NCBI RefSeq assembly: GCF_041146795.1
Contig: NC_135185.1
Location: 8,357,529 to 8,421,528, forward strand
DNA: 64,000 nucleotides
Source of the DNA: Maylandia zebra
Taxonomy: Eukaryota; Chordata; Actinopteri; Cichliformes; Cichlidae
Direction: 5' to 3'
A model generated the notes under the pieces. That model was given only the letters and a program-made list of their open reading frames with translations, did not search any database and was not told the origin of the DNA. Of this stretch, positions 1-12,088 are shown in pieces. The translations under genes and the position numbers were made by a program. The first letter of the stretch is position 1. Each line of letters opens with the position of its first letter.

Positions 1-3000
1 ATTTCCAGTCTTATATTAAATACAATTTAAAATCATGCATAATCCTGATGAGGCTACTTAGAATGCAAATCCTTTTTTTATGAGATCTTAAAACATTAAT
101 AGAGATAGCAGCTCAAAAACTGAATTTGCTCTTCAAGCTTTTCAGATCAAGGTTGCAGTCAGGCTCCCCAAATATGGATGAGTGCAGCTGAATGTGAGGC
201 AGGGTGTTAGAGAAATCATACTCAGTATGCTCTCCAAAAGATCTCCCAGGATAAATAAATGTTTAAAAAGCTGATTTTTTTTTAGGTCTGACAGCGGTGC
301 TACATTCCTGCCAATGTGGAGTGCTGGAGTAACAAGAAAATGATCGCCCACCATATGGAGTCCTATCTGCTTTCACCTAATGGCTGAACTCCATGTGTAG
401 CTGGTGTGTAGTTATTTTCTCTTTTCTGCATCATCTGTTGTAGTGTTTCTGGTCACAGGAGTGTCAGGTTCAGACTGATATACAGTCAGTATTTCTTAGA
501 CCTGGACTTTTAGTGACTTTAGTCCCATACAAAATGCTGTATAAATACATGGGGAGTGAAAAGTGGTGAGTGGAGAAGAAGTGCTAAAATATCACAGTGT
601 ATCAGTGTAAGTCCTGTGGTATGACAATTTGCAATGAGGCTTTGATGTAGCAGGCAGTTCAGATGAATCTCTTGGTTTTTACTGGATGTTTTCCTGTTTC
701 TTAAGTGCATGACTTTCAGATGCTGTTCATCTGCTGTAGATTGCTTTTTGGAGCTGAGACGACTTCTTTTGTTTGTGCAGAGAACCTGGAGAACTGCTGC
801 TCAAGATTGTTTGTTTTTACATTTAATTGGAAGAAATATTGAAATGAGATTTGGCTCAAGACTTTTGCACAGTACTGTAAATGAAAGCAGTAACTAAAAA
901 TGGCAAAACAACTAGAACTAAAGCAGTTTTCCTGTACGTGTTTTCTGATGCCACATTTAAAAAAAATGTTCATTTAGGAATATGTGAGAGGATGGCGTAA
1001 AATGAATGTTTTAATCTGTTCAATTATTCGAAACAGTGGTGACTTAGCTTGTAATTATAGTGTATAGAAGCTCGACTGGGTAATTTATGATGAAAAATGT
1101 GAGCGGCGGTAATCAATGTTTTATTTTGCCGGTGCCAAATCAGCTGCATTGAGCTGTCATTTACTCCAACCTTTAATTTTCGAGCTGCCAAATGATGTTT
1201 CTACATTAACAATGATAGACTCGCATCTGTGGAGCAGAGCTTAATGTTGCACGCTGCCAAAAAGAAATGAATTTCTATTGCCTTAGCATCATCCACAGTA
1301 ATATAAACCATCCTGGTTTTTGTTCTCAAGCTGACAGCCCTGAAACAGGATGAATGAAAAACCATCTCCCAAGGTCAAGGTCATGGTTTGGACTGATTTA
1401 GGCTCCAAGGCCCTTCTTATTGTCTGAAAGCATCTCCATTTGAAATTCACTCGAAATAAAGTCAGGTTTGACTGGCAGTGCGAACGGGGCACGTGGGGGT
1501 TGTAATAACCACAGAAGCGGAGCTCGATGGATGGGTAGGTTTTCTTACCGCACATTGATTTCCACATTTGGGTGATTAAGTTTATTATTTGGCCTGCGGC
1601 TACATTAGCATGTAATTATCCAGGGTATCCTACAGAGAGAAGAATATTTAACTTTTGAGAACAAAAGGAGGATCACGGCGGTCACCTGAGTCTCTTTCAG
1701 AGAGGAGGAAGGAAAAACAACATGGAAGCGTTCGGCTTGGTTGCTTTGGCCTGGGACCGTGTTTAGCTCCGAGGTTCCTCGCTGTCTGCCTCCTTCCCTC
1801 TTTTCTCCCCTTTTCTTTCCTTCCCCTAGCAAACATTTCTACCCGACTCTTTTGTTTGCCAAGATCCAGGTTACCATGGCTACCAACTGGCGCTTTATGA
1901 GCACCTCATCCCTCATCTAAATATTCCTAGTTATCTATGGTAATGAAATGCACACACCATTATCTGGCTTAATGAAATACACTCTATTGTCTATGATTAG
2001 AAGGGGAAGGCTTTATGTCTCAGCAGCGTTGTGCTGCAGTGTTTTCTGCCTGTGATAACTGCAGAGCTACTGGAGCTACGAGCTCTTTCTGCGGCTCTGT
2101 TCAGTGCTGTTGTGAGCGACGCACAATAAAGAAACTATGTCCAGTTTCTCTGAGCAGCTCCGCTATCCAGCCTGCTCTGCGAGCTCCAGTGGCTGTTTGA
2201 TTGCACTAATTGGCTTGTCTCCACTCTTTTTTGCCTCGTGATGGACTCACTGCTGCTGTGAGCTTCACTTTCAAACTAATGCGGCCTATTAAAAAAAGAC
2301 AGATTACGACAATAAAATCTTTACATGCACCCCGTTTTGACAAGGCTACCGCATAATAGGCTGCAGAAGAGCTGCACCGAGCAGAAATAGAACATCATTA
2401 TCTAACAGTATTCAAAATCCTTCCCTCTTTTGTGCTTTCTTTTCATGAAGAAGAAGAAAAAGATATCCCCTTGAAACATCAACAACACCATAAAACAGCT
2501 ATAGCAGGAAAATGTGCATCTGATATCACTTGTTCCTCCTCGGCGATTAAAAAAAAAACAAAGAAAGAAAGAGAAACTGAGCCAGTGTGTATTTCTCTAA
2601 GAGCGCATCTGTGCAAGCGTGTCGGTGTCTATTTCCAATCGAGGCCAGGGTAATATCTGCAGATTGCATGGTTAAGCCACTGCATTTCATGAGCCAGTCC
2701 TGTCACTAACAGTTATCTCCTCACTGCCCTCTGAGGAGTTGTCTAGGTGAAATGATTCTCTGAAGCTCTGAATAATGCATGAAATTACGTAATGCAAATG
2801 GAGGCTTTATTTCCCCTGCCTCTCGGAGACGCCGGGGCCCAGGCCACTGCATTAGAGCAGCAAAAGGAGAAACAGTGGGAGTCCCCAGAGTAAAGGAACT
2901 ACAGCAGAGAGCGAGAAAGGTCAACAGTAAAACCCGAGGCTTCTCCTCACGCGCAGCTTCATCAAGCGCGAGTCGGAGTTATTGCACACTGCATGGCAGA

Positions 3001-4988
3001 ATTGCAGAGCCGAGCGGGACCTTATTCACGGGGCTATCATGGGAGGCTTATTGTGTGGAGGCAGTGAAATATTCATTAAGCAACAGCCTGGCTGACTTCC
3101 ACGCTGCTTCACTGTAAACAGAAGCCCCAATCAAATATAAATAAAAACAGGAGAGAGGAGAGGGGAGTGGAATTCGATCAGATCATGAAACTTCCCTTGC
3201 CTTCCTTCGTATGCAGCGAATTAGGCTAGGCTAAACTGTTGTCAAGTTCCTGCTTCAACAAGTAGATGAGCTTTCCCTCTTCCTCGCTCTCTCTCTCCCT
3301 CTGCGTGTAGACCTGAATGGCATTAATTGCCCCCTAAGATGACGGGCAGATGAAAGCGAGGCGGTGGTTTGCTGTGGGACATGGGGGCCGGTTACAAAGA
3401 GGAGCTGAGGACGGGCTGGCAGGTCTCACCGACTTCAAAAGCAGATAAAGGGCCTTTTTACACAAAAGATTCCCCCCTTTTTTCCCCTCTTAATCTTCAG
3501 ATTTGGGGTTTATTCGTGCCAGCCTCTTCGCCTTTGTCCACTTTGTGTCAGGTTTTAACGGCGGAGGATTAAATTGCTGTTGCGGAAATCATTGTTTGTG
3601 TTTTCTTCCAACCCGCTGCCTCCCATTGTCATGTGACATAATCGAGCGCTCTCTAACAATAATGAGAGGTTCATCTGCTTCCTCTGGTGAGAAATGAACA
3701 GCGGATGGATCGAGTCACCTTGTTTGTCTGAGCCGACAGTGGAACAATATGTTGTTTTGTTTAGGGAGAGTGCTCTTAAATCTTAAGTAGCGTTAAAAGG
3801 AGAAAAAAAGAAAGCGAGGACGAGGACGAGGAGGTCTTACTTGGAGGAGCCAAGTAAAACACTGACCTGCCACTTAATGTAAAAGAGGTGAGGTTGTTTG
3901 TCTTGTCTCTGCAAACAAAAGAGGACTTAGTGGAGAAAATCGGAGAGAGAACACGTCAGTCTGAAGGAATATTTCAAACATATTAAGCACTGGGAAAAGG
4001 ACCTCTTGCGTACACAGAGAAAAATAACAGTGGAAATAGCAATGTGAGGAGGAAATAAAAAGCAAACAAGAGCAGCTTCCTGCTGTTTATTCTTCCTTTA
4101 TCAGGTCCTTTAAAGTCTGCCCGGATCTTCACCTACAGGCCAGATTCCTGTCATTCTCCAGTGAAGGCATTGGTCTCCAGCCGCACAGCCAGCCCTCCAT
4201 CTGCCCATGAATAGGACCAGTCACATTTCTGATAGCATTTAATGAAAAATCCACCCAGGCTTTGGAGGGGAGAGAGGGGAGGGGTTGAAGGGTGGAAATG
4301 GAGGGATGGTTGTGTGAGTGTGTGTGTGCGTGGGGGTGCTCAACAAAGAGTGCCTTTCACTGGAGTGGAAAGCCTAGATTGCTCCCTCTCCCTACTCGTT
4401 CGCTCATTTTGTCTTTTTTTTTTTTTGATTCAACATCAAAAATGTGCCAAATGACTGGGCAGAAACCCCCATAGGTTTCAGTGGATATGTGTGCACACCG
4501 TGTGTGTGTGTGTAAAGTGCCACACAAAGGGACAGGTGTCTCGCGGTTGTAGGCGGCAGGGGCGAGGACACAAAAGTAAACAGCCGGCGAGGCCTCACTG
4601 AGAAAGGTGTTATCTTAACTTGTCCTTCCTGTAACGTTCAACCCTGAAATCTGTCAAAGAAGCTGAAACAGCGTTACATAATCATCGCTCTAACTAATAG
4701 CAAAGATAATGTCTTTATTCTATGTTATTCTTATTCTATATACTTCACATTTTTACTGATATGGGCTCGTGTTATTCCTTATCATTCCCGCTGAATAAAT
4801 CCCACAAAACATCCAAAAGCAGGAAGCCCCATAAGAGTTTTTTAAACCAAGTTTAGGAATGGGGCACAAATATGGTGTCCAGTTATTTACTGTGTTGCTC
4901 ATACAGAATTAAACACTTTATTGGGAACATTTTGAAACTCTGGAATAGTGACTTATAATGAATTTAGTAAGCTCATAAGGGTGTAGAG
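1..4988. other. Noncoding DNA, no gene recognised
   Basis: No open frame with coding character or plausible exon pair. A Tc1/mariner-type terminal repeat sits alone at 852-883. Blocks at about 1090-1280, 1560-1660, 1900-2000, 2270-2420, 2760-2870 and 3040-3160 are of balanced composition with many homeodomain-type TAAT/ATTA cores and no repeat features. They look like candidate conserved noncoding elements, which only alignment could show. Short TG runs near 4316-4333 and 4499-4513. Confidence 0.4.
852..883. repeat. Solo terminal repeat of a Tc1/mariner-type MITE
   Basis: Reads GGCTCAAGACTTTTGCACAG and then TACTGTA. It is the same terminal repeat that bounds the element at 26229-26756. No matching partner was found in the first 850 bases. 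Confidence 0.45.
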
Positions 4989-5343
4989 CAGGGTGTCAAA
5001 CAAAAGGCCCGGGGGCTGGAATTAGCCCAGCAAAGACTCCAATCCTGCTCACATAGACAGATTTGGAGTGCATAGATTTTAAACTTCTCATTTTATTTTC
5101 AAAAGTGTTGCATGTTTTCCTATTGATAAAGACATACCACTAATTACCACAGTAATTAAGTAATAGTTAAACAATTAAATGACACTATCGACCTATAGAA
5201 ATTAGATTTTGCAGTGAGTTCACTACACAGACACACAGTAATTCTCATTTGTGAAGAAGAGTGTGAATGGTTATCATGGATGGATATCATGTAGTTTCAC
5301 TGGTCCGGCACACTTTAGATCAAAAATGTGTTTGACATCCCTG
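4989..5343. mobile_element. hAT-type MITE with 8-bp target duplication
   Basis: Left end CAGGGTGTCAAAC and right end GTTTGACATCCCTG are inverted repeats. The flanks GTGTAGAG (4981-4988) and GTGGAGAG (5344-5351) are an 8-bp duplication with one mismatch, the length made by hAT transposases. No coding sequence inside. The CAGGGGTGTCAAAC end is common in fish genomes. Confidence 0.65.
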
Positions 5344-5682
5344 GTGGAGAGGAAATGAAAGAGCATGTCATTTAGTGCAGTGGGTAGTTGGATACCGCTA
5401 GCATTCATAGTCTGACACATTAATCTGGCTATGACTAAATGCTGAATAGCTGAAAGACTTCATAAAGACTTTTGTTTGCAAGCACAAGGGGGGAAATGTT
5501 TAAGCCAAATTGTTATTCTGATATAATCGGTGCATCTCGAGTATCAGTATCTTTGTACCTGGCTAAGAGCCATTTCTTTGGCTTTTTACTGTTATGAACA
5601 AGAAGGTTTAAAGGGACAGTGGCTGATATCAAACAGAGTTTGGACTCAGCACCTAGGCAAAAAAGATGTTTAGAATACTTAC

Positions 5683-5760
5683 CTTTCAATGGCATTGTCT
5701 GCCAAATTGTTGTCCTTCTGCGTTATCTGATCTGACACGGATCCAACAAGGTTTTTGGCT
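5683..5760 (-). CDS. Exon-like segment of an unidentified gene (78 nt, minus strand)
   Basis: Minus strand: a pyrimidine-rich acceptor (…CTCTCCCATAG) preceded by a perfect branch-point-like CTAAC, then 78 nt ending in the strong donor AAG/GTAAGT at 5683. One frame is open across it (KNLVGSVSDQITQKDNN, then LADNAIER), with 1 nt completing a codon at the start and 2 nt left over. The peptide is polar and helix-like. I cannot name the family. See the partner exon at 11244-11295. Confidence 0.42.
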
Positions 5761-8700
5761 CTATGGGAGAGACACACACTGTTAGGAAATCTTCAGCGTC
5801 TTCCTCCTTTGCATACGCTACACAGAACCCAACAGGTGTGAAACAGCCCTGACAAAAGCTTTTTTCCCCCGTCTCCTTTGACATCTTATAACGGGACCCT
5901 GCCCTCTTTCATTTCTCATTTCCAGCAGACGGGACCTGAATGTCCTCAGCCTACTTTGTGATCATTGTAATCTTGAACGGGTGGGGTTGGTATTTTTGCT
6001 TGTTGTTTCTTTGGGGTTTTATTTTTTTGCTCATATGTTTGTTTACTTTTTAAAAACATTTTCAATCAAGCAAAGCAAACAACATCACCGTCTTCTTTGA
6101 ATTAGTCTAGGCTTGTTTTTGTTCCCTTGAAGGAGGTCAGCCAGTCTATAGAACAATCTCATTCTGCTGCTGAAGCCTTTTAATCGCCAAGTTTATCTTC
6201 ATTCAAATTTCAAACAACAAACCATTTGGGGCATGTTTTACTGGCAGAACAGCACACACTGCTTCTCTTCTTAGCTCACATCTAAAATGTTAATCAATAC
6301 CCTGAGAGTTTGTGGCTGCTCTTTAGAGGAATATGTGACAGTGAGCTGATAAAGATTCTTCAGAGGGTTTTTTTAAGCCTTTGAATGGATATTCTTTTGG
6401 GAATGAGCACCATATGAAGTGTTTTTTTGTTGTTGTAAAATAATAAAATAGTAACCTTTTGTAAAAGTGCAACACTTACTTGTAGAAAATGACTCACAGC
6501 AGCACAGGAAACCTATTATGTTGTTTTGTGATGTGATGAATGAATCTTTCATCATCAAGATCAAGTCGCATAAACAGGATTAATGATTTAAATTTCAACC
6601 ACGATATTTCAGGTTGGAAGTGAAAACATTTAAGCAACCAAACAATTAGACCATGACCCAAAGATGTTTCTAATAATGGCCAAGTGTATGATCAAATACC
6701 AAAGTGTTGGACAAATTTTGATGTGATGATCATCATAGTCATCAGAGAAACTGATAACATATCCTGGGTTTGAATCCAATGGCCAGCTGGATTATGTGCA
6801 AATCAGCTTTTTGAGTAATATACATATCAGCCTCCCACCCTACATAAAAGCACATTTTATCTACCACGGTTCTTGCAGTTTTCAGAGACAGCGATAATGT
6901 TGAGTGATGAAGTCGTCTGCACGTCCTTCGGCTGCAGGAAGCCAAAATACAGATGGCCTCTTTCTGCTTGTTGCTCCTGAAAAATCATCCTTCTTGTAAT
7001 CTGTCCATTAATCACAATCACAAACGGCAGGTGAACAGTAGGCTTCGTGCAGCAGTGACAGCTGGGTAGCGTATATGTTTGAGGTGGGGGGTGGGAAAGC
7101 GGAGATTGGGATGTTTAGTGTTGCGCAAAGCCAAATCTTACTGGACACAATTATCAAAACTCTGGCGATTTGGTTACAGAAGGAGCTGAGATGCAGGGTT
7201 ACAGTTAGAGGTAAACAACGGAGCGAGGGGGAGGGTGACACGTGCTCCTTCGCTGAGTCCGCTGAGGATCCCATGGTCCATGTGCACGTCTGAATGATGA
7301 TTAACTGTAATTACCTAAGCAGTACCTGGCCTGCATGCCAGGAGGCAGCCCAAGATTAATGGGGCTCTGCTGAAAACGGAACAAAAGCTCACATTTCCAA
7401 GGTAATGAATCGCTCTGGTACTAAGACGTCTTCACATGGTGTGCCCGGGGCCCCCAGGGAGGTTCATTACAACGGGAGAAATAGATGGAACCTCTGCAGC
7501 ATTTTCAACCAGGCAAAGCGAGCAGGCGGGCAGGAGGAAGTCTTAAATCGTCCCAGACATCCTGGTTGCTACACAGGCTCTACAACCAAAAGAGAGATAA
7601 ACAAGCCTCCTCAGTGCTTCTTAACTGGGCGGTAAACATTACACAGCAAATTGCCTTGTTTGACTTTTCTTGCTCGCACAAGGTGTTTAAACAATAAAGC
7701 TTAGTGTGGTGGCGGGATAGGTTTGGCTAGATTGATGTCTTAGAGGAATGAGTGAGAAAAACATCAGAAGGAAATTACTGTTCTGTGCAGGTTTTATAAA
7801 CACCAGCTCTCGTTAATGAAAGCCTTTAACTGATCTGACATGCCACTCAGGATTATCTATATTAAAGGAAACAGGTTTCATTTGCACAGGATGCATGCAG
7901 TTTGGTTAAAAAAAAGAAAAAATAGGAACCTGGAGGGCTACATTTTATTACAAGTGTCTCCTGTTATAAATCACTATCCAAGGAATAACCCGCAAATGAA
8001 TGGTGACGTTATTTTGCTCGCCGTTGTACACGTTAATCTCTGGTTTTTGACAAAAAACAGGAGACAGCCACTGGACGAGGTCCGTGTGAGACTTGAAGCG
8101 TTCGTGTTTTACAGGTCTGAGAACTGGTGATGTATGGAAGTGGGCATCAATTATTGGCAGTCAAACTCCTTCAGGCCACAATGGGAGGATTTACAGGCCG
8201 TGACATTTTTCATGGCCTTGAACATGCTACCTCCGGATATGCAGGTCGATTGCTGGATGAAATACAACCCGACTGCATGTTTGAATGATTCCACAGAAGC
8301 CACATATTTCTGCCCCTGTTAAGTCACGTAAATACTTGAAGGGAACGCAGGTGAAGGCATGCCCGGCTTTACATCACGCTGTGAGCGGCGGGGCCTTGAA
8401 AAACCCGGCGGCCTTCTTTGTTTACAAGCCTCTAATCGTATTAATGCCGCCCCGCTCCCCATACCTGCCATCTCTCAATCGATCACATCGACAAAGACCA
8501 AAACACAGTGACGAGCTCAGAATTTGTGCCTGCGCACGTCTGGAAGGGATGAGAGAGATGTGAGATTCAACCTTTAAACTGTCATTTATCAGCAGGGGAC
8601 AACAAAGGAAGTCAGTGGCATTATCCTCCCCGGCAGCCTGTAGTCTGCATGTGTGTGTGTGTGTGTGTGTGTGTAAACATACAGATTATGCACATATACA

Positions 8701-10749
8701 CAAAGAAGCCTGCACACTTGAATAATTTATTTAGATGAATAAAACAGGAGTGGGCATTACAGATGTGAATGCAGAAACATAAAAACTTGGGTGCTATAAA
8801 AGCCATGTCACAGTTTTTTTTTTTATATTACCCATTATCAGCATGCGTTAGAAGCTCTATATTACTGGATATCATTTAGAGACATTAAAGACACTGTTAG
8901 AGGCTTTTTCTAACAATCCAGGCAATTCCTGAAAAAAAGGAATTCCAATTAGTTTTTATTCAGATAGAACAAACTCATTACAACGTGCTTAGCACTGTTG
9001 CCTCATAGCAAGAAGGGCTCACAACGACAGTCACATCAAGGTGTTTTACATTGGAAGGTAAAGACTACAGTATTAGAGAGAAAACCTCCAGAATCACATG
9101 TTCCCCCCCATAAGTGAGCGCTTGGCACCCCTCTATCAAGAGCCCTCCGGTAGCACCAGACTTGGGTGGGGTGGTGAGGGGAAAAAGAAGAGAAAAAAGG
9201 AAACCAAAGATGGACAAAACAAAGTATGGGAGGGAGAGAAGACAAAGGTTAGTAAGATATAAACACATTGAGAGTGAAAAGAGGAAGAGGGGAAGTCGTC
9301 AGTGTATCATGGGGAGACTCCCAGGATCCTGAGCGTGTCATAGCATAACTGAGGGATTGTTACAATTCCCCGATTCATCTCTAACTGTATCAAAAAGGTT
9401 TGAAGTCTCACTTTAAAAGTAAAAAAGGTGCTAAAGGGTCTGTCTCCTATTCAACTTTTTGAACCTCTGGGAACCACAAACAAGCCTACAGATAATATGC
9501 ACATGATGTCAGATAAGGTTTAAATTTCTCTTATGGTGAAGAGTTCCCATGAAAAAGCCAAAAAGCAACAGTTGTCTCTATAACATTCAGCTCCACTGGT
9601 GTCCAAAACCTAAAGAGTCAGCCACCTTTACTACAACAGTAACCTACCACAGGGCAAAGCTCTATAGTTTATTTTGATTCAGTCCAACATAGACTTACCT
9701 GCTGTAGCTATTAATACTAACAGGGTACTCAATGTGCATTGAGCCACAGCAAAACAAACAAATGCATTCTTTACTTTTGTGTGTGCAAGTGTAAAATCTA
9801 CAGTGGCCCTGCTGCTTTAGGAAATAGCTGCCTTTTTTAAATTAAAGCCTTGTCCAAAGGTTTACATAATTTATGGGAGCTAATGGGCTAGAAGCCGAGT
9901 GCAAAAGACAGACAAAAGAAGTAGAAGAGAGTGGAAAAAATGGACGAATGTGTTGTTTTTGTGGCAGAAAGAAAGGGTTCTCTTTAAGCCTCTGCTACTT
10001 ATAAACCTCTTTTGAATAGTCTTGTGATTAATGGTTGTGGATAAGCTTTTAAAACAATCACAAAGGCTCATATTGTCCTTTAAATGATCCATCAAATTGT
10101 CCCAACATTAAAACTTGTGAGGACCTTCAGGCTTCAGCAGGTCTTTCCTTCTTTTGGTGTTTAACTGAAGATTATCACCGATGAGTTTGTCAAGGGGAGA
10201 CAAAAGACTTTCCCCCCTGCTCATTTCTTAGCAATAAATAGTTCTCAAGCAGCAACGACAGTGTGGACAAAAGACCAGGCATTAATTTATCTTCCCTATA
10301 TGACCCTGATGCAAATGAGGGAAATGAAAGCAAGCAATCAATTCCCTAATTGGGTTTGCACTATTTCAACTTGTTAAGGGGGCCTCTGTCTAGATTAAAG
10401 GGAAGGTCAATTTCTCATTGTGGCAGTTACTGTATTCATTTCACAGGAATCCACCAAGGGTTGGAAAAAGACTGCACTCAACCAGATGGCTCTCCACGGT
10501 GTGCAGCTACCATCACAACATTATGTTGATCTCAGGAATCATGTTTATTAAGGAGTGAAACAATGGCTTTGTCCAACATAATTGGTCCAAATGCACGTGT
10601 TGTCATTGTTTTGATTAAAGCATGTTAAGCGTCTTCTTTTTTAAAATAACAAGTCATTTTAGTATTTTCTTAAAATGCTTTTCAGTGTTTTGAAATGTCT
10701 TACTATGACATAAAGGTAGAGGTAAGACAAAAACGTCTGTCTCTATAAC
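5761..10749. other. Noncoding DNA, no gene recognised
   Basis: No coding frame or strong exon. A (TG)13 microsatellite is at 8649-8674. A fragment of a tRNA-like interspersed repeat (TTAGCACTGTTGCCTCA) is near 8990-9010. Blocks near 7280-7410, 8340-8540 and 10230-10400 look like possible conserved noncoding elements. A strong donor-like AAG/GTAAGT-type site at 6472 (minus) has no acceptable acceptor. Confidence 0.35.
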
Positions 10750-12088
10750 AGTATGCACTCACCGGACACGTTTTTAGCCTTGCTAGCCTCCTTTTGACTT
10801 CAGAACCTTAATTCTTTGTAGCATAGATTCAAGAAGGTGCTGGAAGCATGCCTCAGATTTTGACATGATAGCATCACTCTATTGCTGCAGATTTGTTAGC
10901 TGCACATCAGTAATGCAACTCTCCCTTTCCACCACATCTGTGGTGTTCGGTATTAAAGCTGGTATTGGTTCAATGCTAGAACAATACGATTGATACTTTG
11001 TTTCTGTCCTCTAAGTTCAGTATGTAGCCCACTCAGTTGAGATAATAAATTATTTTGGAAATGACAAAAATGCCTGAACCTCTTTATGTTGACTGTGAAG
11101 TCAATTTTATTTCTAGTCTTTGTCACATTAAGGCTGCCTCTAAAGTGCTTTAGAGGCAGGAACATTTCCATTTCAGGTCTCCATAAAACTCAGTTTCAAA
11201 GTACATGAAAAGCTGAAAGATTGAGGATATCCTAATGACTTACCTCAGAAGATGAATACTGTCTTTATTCTGCTCTTTTCTCCACTTGGATTCACCTAAT
11301 ATTGTGGAAAGTAAAAATCACAGTGATGTAGAGGTCATTAAAATGTGTAAGGAAGTTGCCAATTGATGATGATTCAACTCATAAATCACAACACAGTGCT
11401 CTTCCCTACATATGCTGCTTTTATAAGTTAAAACTATCTGTAAAAGTAATGGTATCAGCATCACTGTATTTACTTGGTATCAGATTGATACCAAGTAAAT
11501 AAGTATTGCACTAATTATTTGAGATGATTTGAGAAAAGACAGACAGTTTTGTGACATTGTCCATTATCAGAAGCCATCAGAAGACTGTTAAACTGTGGTT
11601 ATAAAGGGATGGTCGAAAGCAACTCTCAGGTATGCTGCAGCATTTGAACGATGCTCTGGTGGCAGTAAGGCGCCTGCAGGCTGAAACGTTGATGCAAGGC
11701 ACGATGGATCCATACCTTCTTCTTCTCTATCTGAAATTCTGACACCACCTTCTAAATGTTGCTGGAAAAACTTCTTTCCAATATTTTATTTCACCAGTTT
11801 TGGTGGAACCATGTAAGTGTTTCCTGTTCTTGCGTAGTGTTTTGCTGGAGCCCATCTACTTCAAAGTTTAATGTGTTGTGCATTCATCTACATACCTTGG
11901 TTGTACTACATACCTCCTGTAGACATCTTTACATAGAGAACTGCTGCTCACTGGATACTTTCTCTTTTTTGTCCATTCTCTGTTGTGTGCAAAAATCCCT
12001 GCAGATCAGCGGTTTTTGAAATGCACAGACCAGCCTGTCTGGCACCAACAACCACGCCACGTTCAGAGTCACTTATGTGAACTTTCTT
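10750..12088 (-). mobile_element. Decayed Tc1-like transposon, transposase on minus strand, split in two
   Basis: Two arms of one Tc1-family transposon: 10750-10945 and about 11562-12088. They match, in order, the recalled reverse-oriented consensus of a widespread teleost Tc1 element (cues: CTGCAGATTTGTTAGCTGCA, ATACCTTGGTTGTACTACAT, CTGGCACCAACAACCACGCC). The roughly 600 bp between them replace the middle of the transposase. Frames are broken throughout. Related fragments lie at 37800-38165 and 54520-54660. Confidence 0.65.
11244..11295 (-). CDS. Exon-like segment upstream of the 5.7 kb exon (52 nt, minus strand)
   Basis: Minus strand: acceptor ATATTAG, 52 nt, donor GAG/GTAAGTCA. The only open frame reads ESKWRKEQNKDSIHLL and leaves 2 nt (AG), exactly what the next exon at 5760-5683 needs (it gives 1 nt, making Arg). 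The joined peptide is charged and coiled-coil-like. It lies inside the disrupted centre of a Tc1-like repeat, which weakens the case. Confidence 0.35.

Noticed and set aside
3820..3880. Possible 26-nt minus-strand exon ending at GTAAGAC near 3840
   Set aside because: Too short, weak acceptor and no supporting neighbour exon.
6373..6564. Possible minus-strand exon ending at a strong GTAAGT donor near 6472
   Set aside because: No pyrimidine-rich acceptor upstream and no homologous-looking peptide.
9660..9790. Possible minus-strand exon before the CAG/GTAAGT site near 9693
   Set aside because: A short open frame exists, but no acceptor with a pyrimidine tract fits and its phase cannot be tied to other exons.
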